In this document: positions 22,706 to 32,348 of the stretch, in pieces
How positions within the stretch are numbered: the first letter of the stretch is position 1
Layout: the number at the start of each line of letters is the position of its first letter
NCBI GenBank assembly: GCA_902774215.1
Contig: CACYHU010000021.1
Location: 1 to 33,261 of the forward strand
Reading direction: 5' to 3'
Length of the DNA: 33,261 nt
DNA from: an uncultured Chloroflexota bacterium
GTDB taxonomy: Bacteria; Chloroflexota; Anaerolineae; Anaerolineales; Anaerolineaceae
Program-made: the position numbers and the translations under genes
Notes under the pieces: model-generated
The model's database searches: none
Told to the model about the DNA's origin: nothing
What the model saw: only the letters and a program-made list of their open reading frames with translations

Positions 22706-23261
22706 AAACGAAGGCAAATCAGACAGGAAGGAATCACAAGCAAAAGCATTAAGGGAAATCATTTTATCCGGTTTAAGCCGCAGCGGGTTTCTCAAGCAGT
22801 GTCCATACCTGTCAAAAATGGATCTTTTCAAAGATGATGTATATTATCTGCTGTTCCTGAATCAGTCTGGAGAGTTTTCCCGGAAGGAACATTGGCAATC
22901 GGTAAATTACGAACTGGATACCGCAGGTGTTCCCGGCAGACTGATTGAAAATGAGCACGGTTTTTCAGTAGAATACGAGGGGATAAAGGCTGTAGTTTTC
23001 ATTTATCAAAAGGATTTTGACCTGAAAAGTGATTTCAGCTATCAGCAGGTGCCGCTCCCATATGAACTGAGATGTATTGTTTCCATGTCAGAAGGGATCC
23101 GTGCTGAAATTGAAAAGGCTCTCGACTTAGCTGTAATTCCGACTGAGCCTGTTCATAATGTGAAGAATAACAAGAAAAGCAGCGGTAAAGGCAGGGAGAA
23201 GGGCAAAAAGAAGAAGGAATCCGATGACCATTGGATCCAGCCGTGTCTGTTTGATTTTTAA
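22668..23261 (+). CDS. Unrecognised AbiEi partner with AbiEii-like N-terminus, basic linker and clamp-type C-terminal peptide
   Basis: This 197-residue protein overlaps the AbiEi-like gene by 38 bases, so they are coexpressed. Residues 27-41 (ALREIILSGLSRSGF) look like the opening helix of AbiEii toxins. In AbiEii that helix is followed by a GGT-aLR stretch and a DLDF-type acid pair. Neither is present here: the sequence continues CPYLSKMDLFKDDVYYLLF. The middle (about 55-150) is mixed alpha/beta with no motif I know. Residues about 162-183 form a lysine-rich linker (KNNKKSSGKGREKGKKKK). The protein ends QPCLFDF (191-197), which fits the QxxLF pattern of sliding-clamp binding peptides. It could be a degenerate toxin, a replaced toxin, or an unrelated partner. 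I assign no function. Confidence 0.6.
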   Translation: MDVLINQITQIFENEGKSDRKESQAKALREIILSGLSRSGFLKQCPYLSKMDLFKDDVYYLLFLNQSGEFSRKEHWQSVNYELDTAGVPGRLIENEHGFSVEYEGIKAVVFIYQKDFDLKSDFSYQQVPLPYELRCIVSMSEGIRAEIEKALDLAVIPTEPVHNVKNNKKSSGKGREKGKKKKESDDHWIQPCLFDF

Positions 23262-23738
23262 TGAAGCTGTCGCAAATAATAAATTTGAAAAGCCATCGGG
23301 AGGGAGTGCTACGCAGGGACGCGGAATAAACGTCAGCAGCCTGCGAAAGTGATTCCCGCGTCCCTGTAATTCAGTCGGGGGACACGCGCTGAGCTCACGC
23401 GTGTCCCCCGACACCCCTGTATAAGCTGCTGAATCACTCCGTTGATGATACGATTATTCAGATGATTCCCAAAAACAAAGGATGAGCCGTTTCTCGATAA
23501 TTTAAAGCGCCAAAGCTGGCGAGTGACTGAGGTCAGTTCGACCGGCCCCGGCAATATCTCCATGGTGCGGGAAGTTCACCCACCGGCAAGACCTGCTGTC
23601 CGCGCTACCATTGCGGAGCATTTGCTTTTGATGGTATTTCTGAAAGAGGCTGTCATACACTATAAAAGATGTGCGACAGCCCCATGCTTGCTAATGTCTC
23701 AGTAACTTTTATTCGGTGAAAATTCCTGAATAGTTGAT
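23262..23738. other. Convergent intergenic region filled by MITE-like copy C
   Basis: The gap between the AbiEi partner gene (plus) and the DUF1667 gene (minus) is almost entirely the repeat element described separately. Its GC-rich stems probably act as the terminator for both converging units, since no classical T-tailed terminator is seen at either gene end. Confidence 0.45.
23266..23680. mobile_element. MITE-like repeat, copy C (longest form)
   Basis: The 415-bp element is bounded by perfect 9-bp terminal inverted repeats, GCTGTCGCA (23266-23274) and TGCGACAGC (23672-23680), and starts 5 bases after a stop codon. Left and right segments match copies A and B. It contains two strong stems: CAGGGACGCGG with CCGCGTCCCTG (23314-23324 and 23356-23366), and a perfect 15-bp stem at 23374-23388 with 23398-23412. 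A minus-strand frame at 23333-23563 (76 codons) lies inside it. It has no recognisable family and may be a captured gene fragment. No transposase is encoded. Confidence 0.68.
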
Positions 23739-24095
23739 CTACAGAATATTTTTTGTAGCGACCACAGCGATACCCGTACCGCAGACATTTTCAATGACAA
23801 TGTCTCCGATGTGAACCGGTGCCTGAACCTTTATTTTTTTGATCTGTTCAAGGCTGTCAAATATTTTTCCCTTCGGGATCGGTTGGGCGGTTTTGACAGA
23901 TAAGGGTTCGGATCTGTCAGCGACTTCCATCAGGGCTGTTACGGTACGGACAGGCGCGGTTACTTCTTCCTGTGCATAGCGTTTGCCGATATTGCATGAC
24001 CAGCCTTTTGAACTTACGAACTTTCCTTCTTCGTCAAGTTCAACTTCAATTTGACAGCCCATCGGGCATCCTATACATGTCAGTGTTCTGTTCAT
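23739..24095 (-). CDS. DUF1667 protein of the glycerol-3-phosphate oxidation operon
   Basis: This 118-residue protein has an N-terminal cysteine cluster CIGCPMGC (C7, C10, C14) and a fourth cysteine at C34, likely to bind an Fe-S cluster or zinc. The C-terminal half (ITVRTVTALMEV-like VRTVTALMEV, then PIPKGKIFDSLEQI) is the conserved DUF1667 fold. In many anaerobes this gene accompanies the two flavoprotein genes seen upstream, where it may take the electron-transfer role of GlpC; that role is inferred. Its ATG shares one base with the stop codon of the upstream flavoprotein gene (TGATG), so translation is coupled. It is the last gene of the operon. Confidence 0.85.
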   Translation of the reverse strand: MNRTLTCIGCPMGCQIEVELDEEGKFVSSKGWSCNIGKRYAQEEVTAPVRTVTALMEVADRSEPLSVKTAQPIPKGKIFDSLEQIKKIKVQAPVHIGDIVIENVCGTGIAVVATKNIL

Positions 24096-25360
24096 CAGGC
24101 TGCCTCCTTGATCTCAACGGTGATCGGTAAATCGTGATCTGCTTCTGTCAGATCATTTTTGTTCAGTGTAAAATTGACCATTTCTCCGGGTGCCAGGATT
24201 CTTGCTTTGCGGGAGAACAGGACCTTATCGCCTGCAGATGCAGTGATAACGGCTCCTTTATAGACCGCCCGGGGACGGAACATCATGTGGACATCATGAT
24301 CCGGCGTGAATGATATCTGCTGCGGAACGATAGCGTTTACACCATTCCCCATCACTACCTTCCGGTGATTTACAGTTTTTTCTTTTTCCTGCTGTTTTAC
24401 ATAATTGGCAGCACTTCTGCCTGCCAATTCTGATTCTTCCGAAACAAAATCGACTAAATCATGAACATGGAGAACGTTGCCTGCGGCAAAAATTCCCGGA
24501 ACTGATGTCTGGAGCGTTTCATCTACCACAGCGCCGCTGGTATTGGGTGAAAGCTCTACGCCAGCCATTTCGCTGAGTTCATTCTCCGGCAGCAGCCCCA
24601 CAGAGAGCAGAAGGCTGTCGCATTCGATTTCCTGTTCAGTACCGGGGATCGGATTCATGTGAGAATCCACTTCTGCAATTGTTACACCGGTAAGGCGGTC
24701 TTTCCCGTGAATGTCAATGACGGTATGGCTGAGGTACAGCGGAATATTATAGTCATCCAGGCACTGGACGATGTTCCGTTTCAGACCGCCGCTGTAAGGC
24801 ATTACTTCTACGCAGCAGATCACTTCCGCTCCGACGAATGTCATACGCCGGGCCATGATAAGACCGATATCACCTGATCCGAGAATGACGACCTTTTTCC
24901 CTGGCATATACCCTTCAAGGTTGACAAGCTTTTGAGCAGTGCCTGCAGTGAATATCCCGGAACAGCGTTCGCCGGGTGTACCCAGTGCACCGCGCGGACG
25001 TTCACGGCACCCCATGCAGAGGATAACCGCGCCTGCCTTGATTTGCTGTACACCGTGTTCGTGGCTCACACAGGTGATCACCTTTTCAGAGGATATATCC
25101 AGAACCATTGAATTAAGCTGATAAGGAATACCGTATTCAGCAGCTTTATCAATAAAACGCTGTGCGTATTCCGGACCGGTCAGCTCTTCTTTGAACGTAT
25201 GCAGTCCGAAACCGTTGTGGATGCACTGTTTCAGAATACCTCCAAGGGCATTTTCACGCTCAAGGATCAGAATTTCACGGGCACCGGCTTCATATGCGCC
25301 GATTGCTGCAGCAAGTCCGGCAGGACCTCCGCCAATGATAACAATATCAACATTTTTCAT
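24095..25360 (-). CDS. FAD-dependent pyridine nucleotide oxidoreductase, GlpB-like subunit
   Basis: This 421-residue flavoprotein has two Rossmann motifs: an FAD site near the N-terminus (VIIGGGPAGLAAA) and a central NAD(P)-type site (VVILGSGDIGLIMARRM). The FAD-closing motif VPGIFAAGNVL is also visible. CMGCRERPRGALGTPGERCSGIFTAG is characteristic of the oxidoreductases paired with anaerobic glycerol-3-phosphate dehydrogenase. I start at ATG 25360, 14 bases after the upstream stop codon, with AAAGGGG as ribosome binding site; the open frame reaches a TTG at 25378 that overlaps that site. It probably moves electrons from the partner dehydrogenase to NAD or another carrier. Confidence 0.85.
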   Translation of the reverse strand: MKNVDIVIIGGGPAGLAAAIGAYEAGAREILILERENALGGILKQCIHNGFGLHTFKEELTGPEYAQRFIDKAAEYGIPYQLNSMVLDISSEKVITCVSHEHGVQQIKAGAVILCMGCRERPRGALGTPGERCSGIFTAGTAQKLVNLEGYMPGKKVVILGSGDIGLIMARRMTFVGAEVICCVEVMPYSGGLKRNIVQCLDDYNIPLYLSHTVIDIHGKDRLTGVTIAEVDSHMNPIPGTEQEIECDSLLLSVGLLPENELSEMAGVELSPNTSGAVVDETLQTSVPGIFAAGNVLHVHDLVDFVSEESELAGRSAANYVKQQEKEKTVNHRKVVMGNGVNAIVPQQISFTPDHDVHMMFRPRAVYKGAVITASAGDKVLFSRKARILAPGEMVNFTLNKNDLTEADHDLPITVEIKEAA

Positions 25361-25374
25361 GAGCCGCACCCCTT

Positions 25375-26817
25375 TCAATCAAAAATCTTTCCGCAGACAT
25401 AGCGTGAACCCGCTTCTGACTTTTGTAATGTTTCGAGCGGTACACCAAGCTCTTCGGATAATATTTCAAGAACACGCGGTGTACAGAAACCTGCCTGACA
25501 GCGTCCCATTCCTGCCCGTGTTCGGATCTTGATGCCGTCAACATTCACAGCACCGACCGGCCGGCGTATCGCTTCCCGGATTTCAGCTTCAGTTACCGTT
25601 TCGCAGCGGCAGACTACCTTGGCGAAATCAGGATTTCCGGCTACCAGTTCGGAACGTTTTTCGTTGGAAAGCTCGCGGAATTTTGGAATACCTTTGCGGA
25701 TCGGGTCGAATTTTGCGTCGGGTGCTGCCTTGAGTGCTTCAGCTGTCATTTTTGCCAGATCTGCACCGATTGCGGGTGCTGAAGTCAAACCGGGGGATTC
25801 TACACCGGCGGCATCAAAGAATAAAGGCGCATCCGGAACCTCTCCGATAATGAAATCATTGCGTGTGCAGTGTGCACGAAGGCCGGAAAATTCGGTTATG
25901 AAAGCCCTGCCCGGAAGGTTTGGCCAGGTTTTTCGCGCCCCTTCAAGTGCGCTCGCCAGTCCCGCGGCGGTTGTTCGTTTGTCTGTTTTATCATCGATAT
26001 CTTCAGCCGTAGGCCCTAACAATACCGTACCGTCAACTGTTCTCGCTACGAGGATGCCTTTTCCCATAGCTGTCGGAACCTGGAAGATTGCTGCATTAAA
26101 TGCTTTCGCATATTTTTTATCAACCAGATAGTACTGACCGCGGCGGGGCTTGATTTCAAGTTTATCTTCTGAAACCATGTTATGGATCTCATCACTGTAA
26201 ACGCCGGCACAGTTTATAACCGCTCTGCAGCTGTATTTTTTCTCAGGTGTTTCAACGATCCATCCGTTGTTGTCTTTCCTGATAGCGGTGACAGGGGAGG
26301 ATCGGAAGAAAGACACACCGTTTTTGGCTGCGTTTTCAGCATATGCCGTAGTCAGTTCATAAGGGCAGACGATCCCGCCATTGTTGACGAGAAGAGCTTT
26401 ATGGGTCTGCGTATTGATGCTGGGTTCACGGCGCAGGATCTCATCATGTCCGATAATCTCAAGACCGGGGACACCGTTTTGAATCCCGCGCTGGTAAAGC
26501 TCATCAATCTGAGGGTCTTCTTCCGGAGCAAATGAAACGACCAGAGATGTATTCCATTCATAGGGAACATCCAGTTCACCGCAGATATTATCAAACATCC
26601 GGTTCCCTTTCAAATTGTAATATGCCTTACTGGTTCCCGGTTTTGCGTCATATCCGCCATGGATTATTGCGGTGTTGGCTCTGCTTTGTCCGGCACAGAT
26701 ATCTGCGGATTTTTCAAGCAGAGCGATTTTTAGGTTGTATCGTGATAATTCGCGCGCAGCTGCACACCCGACTACCCCTCCCCCGATAACGATTACATCA
26801 TAGGATGCATCAATCAT
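25375..26817 (-). CDS. glpA: FAD-dependent glycerol-3-phosphate dehydrogenase, GlpA-like, with C-terminal BFD [2Fe-2S] domain
   Basis: This 480-residue protein has an N-terminal DAO-type FAD domain (VIVIGGGVVGCAAARELSRY, then SRANTAIIHGGYDAKPGTSKAYYN). The C-terminal Bfd-like domain carries four cysteines in the pattern CxC-x34-Cx4C (C403, C405, C440, C445) that should bind a [2Fe-2S] cluster. The family oxidises sn-glycerol-3-phosphate to dihydroxyacetone phosphate; related enzymes act on other 2-hydroxy acids, so the substrate rests on the neighbouring glpK. The ATG at 26817 follows a strong AGGAGGAG. The gene lies between glpK and the GlpB-like gene. The symbol is by role, since anaerobic GlpA and GlpO-like proteins overlap in this family. 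Confidence 0.85.
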   Translation of the reverse strand: MIDASYDVIVIGGGVVGCAAARELSRYNLKIALLEKSADICAGQSRANTAIIHGGYDAKPGTSKAYYNLKGNRMFDNICGELDVPYEWNTSLVVSFAPEEDPQIDELYQRGIQNGVPGLEIIGHDEILRREPSINTQTHKALLVNNGGIVCPYELTTAYAENAAKNGVSFFRSSPVTAIRKDNNGWIVETPEKKYSCRAVINCAGVYSDEIHNMVSEDKLEIKPRRGQYYLVDKKYAKAFNAAIFQVPTAMGKGILVARTVDGTVLLGPTAEDIDDKTDKRTTAAGLASALEGARKTWPNLPGRAFITEFSGLRAHCTRNDFIIGEVPDAPLFFDAAGVESPGLTSAPAIGADLAKMTAEALKAAPDAKFDPIRKGIPKFRELSNEKRSELVAGNPDFAKVVCRCETVTEAEIREAIRRPVGAVNVDGIKIRTRAGMGRCQAGFCTPRVLEILSEELGVPLETLQKSEAGSRYVCGKIFD

Positions 26818-26883
26818 TGTGTTCTACTCCTCCTCTCGCTGTTTCGTTAGTAAGTAATTATGTAATTATGTCAGTAAAAATAG

Positions 26884-26909
26884 ACAGGTTAAATAATGCT
26901 CTGACCTGT
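26884..26909 (-). terminator. Candidate attenuating terminator between glpK and glpA
   Basis: ACAGGT (26884-26889) and ACCTGT (26904-26909) form a 6-bp stem. On the minus strand it is followed by CTATTTTTACTG. The stem is short, so it may only reduce transcription into the flavoprotein genes. Confidence 0.35.
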
Positions 26910-26922
26910 AATACTGAATTAT

Positions 26923-28461
<1,539 letters not shown>

Positions 28462-28463
28462 TT

Positions 28464-28492
28464 ATTATTGTAATAGGAAAATGGATTTTCAA
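28464..28492 (-). promoter_or_regulatory. Promoter of the glycerol operon
   Basis: On the minus strand TTGAAA (28487-28492) and AATAAT (28464-28469) are 17 bases apart, and the glpK ATG lies about 32 bases downstream of the -10 box. Confidence 0.5.
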
Positions 28493-28541
28493 CACGATTA
28501 ATTCGCATAATCCCACTGTTTCTATTGGAAGCTTTGAACTT

Positions 28542-29018
28542 TTACCGTTCCGTCACACGTTTACCCGTTATGAATTCAGGAATAAGAGCGAACATAAATG
28601 TTCCGGGACCTGAATTTTCTATCTCATGTTCGATATACGCACTGTCATCAGTGAATTTATAACTCAGTTTACGCGCAATATCATAAATCTTTTCCCTGTC
28701 TTTAATAATCACAATTTTTCCGAAAACGATAACACTTCTGAATGTCAGATACCAGTTTCCGTTTTCATGAGTGCCCTTATCAAAAACACAAAAGGAAGCT
28801 TTAGGATGCCGGGCGATTGAATCAATTTTATGCCCGGTTTTACCGCTGTGAAAATAAATTTTCCCGTCTTCATCGTTATAAAAATGATTCATCGGCATAC
28901 CGTAAGGATAATCATTATCTCCCAGCACGGAAAGAACACCTCTGAGTTCATTTTTCAGGATCGAAATACATTCATCCTGTGAAAGGACCTGTTTTTTGCG
29001 TGTAACATTTCTGAACAT
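28542..29018 (-). CDS. Pyridoxamine 5'-phosphate oxidase-like FMN-binding split-barrel protein
   Basis: This 158-residue protein is of the NimA/PNPOx-like split-barrel class. It shows GVLSVLGDNDYPYGMPMNHFY, IYFHSGKTGHKIDSIARHPKASFCVFD and SVIVFGKIVII, the usual strands around the FMN phosphate and isoalloxazine. Members reduce nitro-compounds or bind flavin or heme; the substrate is unknown. The ATG at 29018 has CAGGAG upstream and a TATAAT at 29060-29065. It lies 110 bases upstream of glpK on the same strand but the glpK promoter is in between, so it is probably its own unit. Confidence 0.88.
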   Translation of the reverse strand: MFRNVTRKKQVLSQDECISILKNELRGVLSVLGDNDYPYGMPMNHFYNDEDGKIYFHSGKTGHKIDSIARHPKASFCVFDKGTHENGNWYLTFRSVIVFGKIVIIKDREKIYDIARKLSYKFTDDSAYIEHEIENSGPGTFMFALIPEFITGKRVTER

Positions 29019-29059
29019 GACAAAAACTCCTGCAGCTTTTCAAAAATTTTGATAATAGT

Positions 29060-29065
29060 ATTATA
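29060..29065 (-). promoter_or_regulatory. -10 box of the split-barrel protein gene
   Basis: On the minus strand a perfect TATAAT lies about 42 bases upstream of the start codon. The -35 (TTCTGC at 29083-29088) is weak. Confidence 0.45.
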
Positions 29066-29155
29066 AAACAGTGTGCAGAAATGCAGAATTACTCAGAAGA
29101 TTTACTGATTTTGTCCCCTTTACTTTTTTTGCTGAACTGCGGTTTTCACATTTGC

Positions 29156-29184
29156 TTTTCATCTTCGAAAAAAAGCGTTATACT
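29156..29184 (+). promoter_or_regulatory. Promoter of the wec cluster (leaderless start)
   Basis: TTTTCA (29156-29161) and TATACT (29179-29184) are 17 bases apart. The -10 box ends 7 bases before the ATG at 29192, which has no Shine-Dalgarno. Transcription probably starts at or beside the start codon. Confidence 0.55.
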
Positions 29185-29191
29185 CTTTAAA

Positions 29192-30430
29192 ATGGAAAAA
29201 CTGGAAAAACGGAAATCTTCTATGGTAGTAAACGTTATCGGAATGGGATATATCGGTCTGCCGACCGCTCTGATGATGGCATCGCACGGTGTGAATGTTA
29301 TTGGCACTGATTATAATAAAGATTTGGTGCACGGGCTGCAGACAGGCGGGAAAGTTTTTGAAGAGCACGGACTTTCAGACTTGTTTGCGGAAGCTGTTGA
29401 AAAAGGTATTCAATTCTCTGATAGATATCAAAAAGCAGATATTTATATTGTGTCTGTTCCGACTCCCTACCTGAAAAAATCACGCAAAATTGATCCGAAA
29501 TATGTGGTTTCGGCATGTAAAAGCGTATTGGAAATCTGCGGGGATGGTGCGATCCTTGTTGTTGAGTCAACTATTTCACCGGGAACAATCGACCATTGTG
29601 TCCGTCCATTGGTCGGTGAAAGAAATATACACCTGGCACATGCCCCGGAACGGATCATCCCCGGCAATATGCTGCATGAACTGATCAATAATTCCAGAAC
29701 GATCGGGGCTGATGATCCGGAAACAGCAGAAACCGTGAAATCTCTGTATTCAAGCTTCTGCAAGGGCGAAATCGTTATTACCGATATCAGAACTGCTGAA
29801 ATGAGTAAGGTCGTTGAAAACACCTTCCGTGATATCAACATCGCTTTTGCAAATGAATTGACCAAGATCTGTCATGAAGCGGGAATGGATGTATACGAAG
29901 TAATACGTATTGCGAACAGGCACCCGCGGGTAAATATTCTCAATCCCGGCCCGGGTGTCGGTGGCCATTGCATATCGGTGGATCCATGGTTCCTTGTCGG
30001 GGATTTTCCGAATATGACACCGCTTATTCATTCGGCACGAAACGTCAATGACAGTATGCCGGAATATGTTTATAAGCGTATTAGTGAGATCATGGAAGAG
30101 AAGGGAATCAGAGATTTTTCCCGTGTCGGACTTTATGGCCTTACATATAAAGAGGATGTTGATGATACCCGTGAAAGTCCCACGCTGCAGCTGATCGATG
30201 TACTCCGGCATAAAACAACAGATCATTTTCCTGTTGTCTATGATCCCTTTATCAAAAAAGATATGGTTCAGAATCAGGTCCACAGTCTTACTGATTTTTT
30301 AGAAAAAACAGATTTTGTTGTCATCATGGTCGGACACAGTGAGATAAAAAACGATCCGGAAAGTCTGAAAGGCAAAATAATCCTTGATACAAGAAATATG
30401 ATCTCACTCGATGGAGTGTATAAATTATGA
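29192..30430 (+). CDS. wecC: UDP-N-acetyl-D-mannosamine dehydrogenase
   Basis: This 412-residue UDP-glucose/GDP-mannose dehydrogenase-family enzyme oxidises UDP-ManNAc to UDP-ManNAcA with NAD. The NAD site is VNVIGMGYIGLPTALMMASHG, the catalytic Cys is in GPGVGGHCISVDPWFL (C260), and GLTYKEDVDDTRESP marks the UDP-binding domain. I start at ATG 29192: the frame remains open to 29081, but that extension crosses the promoter. ATG 29222, just before the Rossmann strand, is also possible. wecB overlaps its stop codon (ATGA), and it heads a polysaccharide cluster. Confidence 0.92.
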   Translation: MEKLEKRKSSMVVNVIGMGYIGLPTALMMASHGVNVIGTDYNKDLVHGLQTGGKVFEEHGLSDLFAEAVEKGIQFSDRYQKADIYIVSVPTPYLKKSRKIDPKYVVSACKSVLEICGDGAILVVESTISPGTIDHCVRPLVGERNIHLAHAPERIIPGNMLHELINNSRTIGADDPETAETVKSLYSSFCKGEIVITDIRTAEMSKVVENTFRDINIAFANELTKICHEAGMDVYEVIRIANRHPRVNILNPGPGVGGHCISVDPWFLVGDFPNMTPLIHSARNVNDSMPEYVYKRISEIMEEKGIRDFSRVGLYGLTYKEDVDDTRESPTLQLIDVLRHKTTDHFPVVYDPFIKKDMVQNQVHSLTDFLEKTDFVVIMVGHSEIKNDPESLKGKIILDTRNMISLDGVYKL

Positions 30431-31527
30431 AAAAAGTTCTGGCGGTTTTTGGAACTCGTCCGGAGGCAATCAAAATGTGTCCGGTTGTCCTTGAACTCCG
30501 GAACAGTTCCGATTTCGATACAAGGGTATGTGTCACAGGACAGCATCGGCAGATGCTTGATCAGGTTCTTGATGTTTTTAATGTTAAAGCAGACTATGAT
30601 CTGGCTGTTATGCACGAAAGACAGACACTTTTTGATATTACCACGCATATTCTCAATAGAATAAAACCTGTTTTGGAACTTGAAAAACCGGATGTTGTGT
30701 TGGTGCATGGAGATACATCAACGACATTTGCGGCTGCGCTTGCCTGTTTTTATCTGCAAATTCCTGTCGGACATGTTGAGGCTGGTCTGCGTACATACGA
30801 TATTTATGCCCCGTTCCCTGAGGAATTTAACCGGCGGACTGTCAGCATTGTTGCGCGTTATAATTTTGCTCCCACAACGACAGCACGGGATCATCTGCTT
30901 GCGGAAGGCATTCCTTCGGAAAAAATATTTGTTACCGGAAATACGGTTATAGACGCGCTGAAAACAACAATCAAGGAAAATTATGTACATCCGGATCTTC
31001 AATGGGCTGAAGGTTCCCGTCTGATTCTGATGACAGCTCATCGCAGGGAGAATCTTGGGGAACCGCTGCATCGTATGTTTAGAGCTGTTCGCCGCATAGC
31101 GGAAAATTTCCCTGATGTAAAAATTATTTATCCGATACATATGAATCCGGCTGTCAGAGAAGTGGCTGATATGGAATTGCGCGGCTGTGACCGGATCCGC
31201 CTGATTGAACCCCTGGATGTGCTTGATTTTCATAATTTTATGGCAAGATCTGTTTTAGTTCTTACAGACAGCGGAGGAATTCAGGAAGAGGCTCCTGCTC
31301 TCGGTAAACCGGTATTGGTTATGAGAGAGACTACAGAACGTCCGGAAGGGATCGACGCCGGTACGCTGAAGCTTGTCGGAACTGATGAAGAAACGATTTA
31401 TCAAACCTGCGCAGAATTATTATTGGATCAGGATGTTTACAACGCAATGAGTCATGCCGTGAATCCATATGGTGACGGAAATGCGGCGAAACGTATCGTG
31501 AAGATCCTGCGGGAAACTTTGATTTAA
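30427..31527 (+). CDS. wecB: UDP-N-acetylglucosamine 2-epimerase (non-hydrolysing)
   Basis: This 366-residue GT-B-fold epimerase interconverts UDP-GlcNAc and UDP-ManNAc, the substrate of the upstream WecC. Motifs are VFGTRPEAIKMCPVV, VHGDTSTTFAAALACFY, GHVEAGLRTYD, PFPEEFNRR, TAHRRENLGEPL and LTDSGGIQEEAPALGKPVLVMR. The length is standard. Its ATG overlaps the wecC stop (ATGA at 30427-30430), and its TAA overlaps the start of the next gene (TAATG). Confidence 0.96.
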   Translation: MKKVLAVFGTRPEAIKMCPVVLELRNSSDFDTRVCVTGQHRQMLDQVLDVFNVKADYDLAVMHERQTLFDITTHILNRIKPVLELEKPDVVLVHGDTSTTFAAALACFYLQIPVGHVEAGLRTYDIYAPFPEEFNRRTVSIVARYNFAPTTTARDHLLAEGIPSEKIFVTGNTVIDALKTTIKENYVHPDLQWAEGSRLILMTAHRRENLGEPLHRMFRAVRRIAENFPDVKIIYPIHMNPAVREVADMELRGCDRIRLIEPLDVLDFHNFMARSVLVLTDSGGIQEEAPALGKPVLVMRETTERPEGIDAGTLKLVGTDEETIYQTCAELLLDQDVYNAMSHAVNPYGDGNAAKRIVKILRETLI

Positions 31528-32348
31528 TGAGTGGTTGTACTCCTGTTATCAGTGTTTTGATGAGTGTTTTAAATTGTGAAAAGACACTGGATGAAAGCAT
31601 TGAGTGTTTACTGGATCAAACCGAGACGTCCTGGGAGTGTATTATCTGTGACGATGGTTCAACTGACAAAACATCGAACATCTTGCTGAACTGGCAGAAA
31701 AAATATCCGGATAAAATTATTATTCTTACTAATGATAAAAATAAAGGACTGAGTTTTTCCCTTAACCGCTGTCTTGAAAAAGCTTCCGGTGAATTTATTG
31801 CGCGTATGGATGGCGATGACCGTTGTTCTCCGGAAAGATTTGAAAAAGAACTGGCTTTTTTATCTGCACATCCGGATTTGGATATTGTGAGTACCGATAT
31901 GCTGTGTTACGATTCTCAGGGAGTCTGGGGCGTAAGCAGATACCCTGATGAACCGAAACCTTCCGAACTTGTCCATGGTACGCCTTTTTGTCATGCCGGC
32001 TGTATGGTTCGCAGAGAAGCGATTGTTAAGGCGGGCGGATATTCTGAAAAGGCTGAATTTGAACGGGTTGAGGATTATGAGCTTTGGGTACGGATGTATG
32101 CAATGGGGTACCGCGGCGGAAATATACATGAACCGCTTTATCAGATGCGGGATGACCGGAATGCTGCCTCCCGCAGAAAATGGAAATATCGTATTAATGA
32201 AGCTGGAGTCCGGCTGCTTGCAGTGAAAGCACTGAAACTGCCTGCAGCCCTGTCCGTGTTTGCGTTCCGTCCCCTTCTTTTGGGCCTGCTGCCCCCAGGT
32301 GTTCAGAGACAGCTGCACAGAAGGAAGCTCTCAAAGGATCAGAAATGA
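31527..32348 (+). CDS. Glycosyltransferase family 2
   Basis: This 273-residue GT-A glycosyltransferase shows the nucleotide-sugar strand ISVLMSVLNCEKTLDESIECLL, CDDGSTDKT, the metal-binding DxD region ARMDGDDRCSPERF and an acceptor-side ERVEDYELWVRM. These match GT2 enzymes of surface polysaccharide synthesis. There is a C-terminal hydrophobic patch (LSVFAFRPLLLGLLPPG), which may make it membrane associated. It is coupled on both sides: it begins at the last base of wecB's stop codon, and its own stop overlaps the next ATG. The donor sugar is unknown; UDP-ManNAcA from WecBC is a natural candidate but unproven. Confidence 0.92.
   Translation: MSGCTPVISVLMSVLNCEKTLDESIECLLDQTETSWECIICDDGSTDKTSNILLNWQKKYPDKIIILTNDKNKGLSFSLNRCLEKASGEFIARMDGDDRCSPERFEKELAFLSAHPDLDIVSTDMLCYDSQGVWGVSRYPDEPKPSELVHGTPFCHAGCMVRREAIVKAGGYSEKAEFERVEDYELWVRMYAMGYRGGNIHEPLYQMRDDRNAASRRKWKYRINEAGVRLLAVKALKLPAALSVFAFRPLLLGLLPPGVQRQLHRRKLSKDQK

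Noticed and set aside
23523..23705. 60-codon plus-strand frame at the right end of MITE-like copy C
   Set aside because: It is made largely of the repeated element end, and the equivalent frame in copy B runs into unrelated sequence.
29081..29191. Upstream ATG start for wecC
   Set aside because: The extension crosses the candidate promoter, is unlike the family N-terminus, and has no ribosome binding site.
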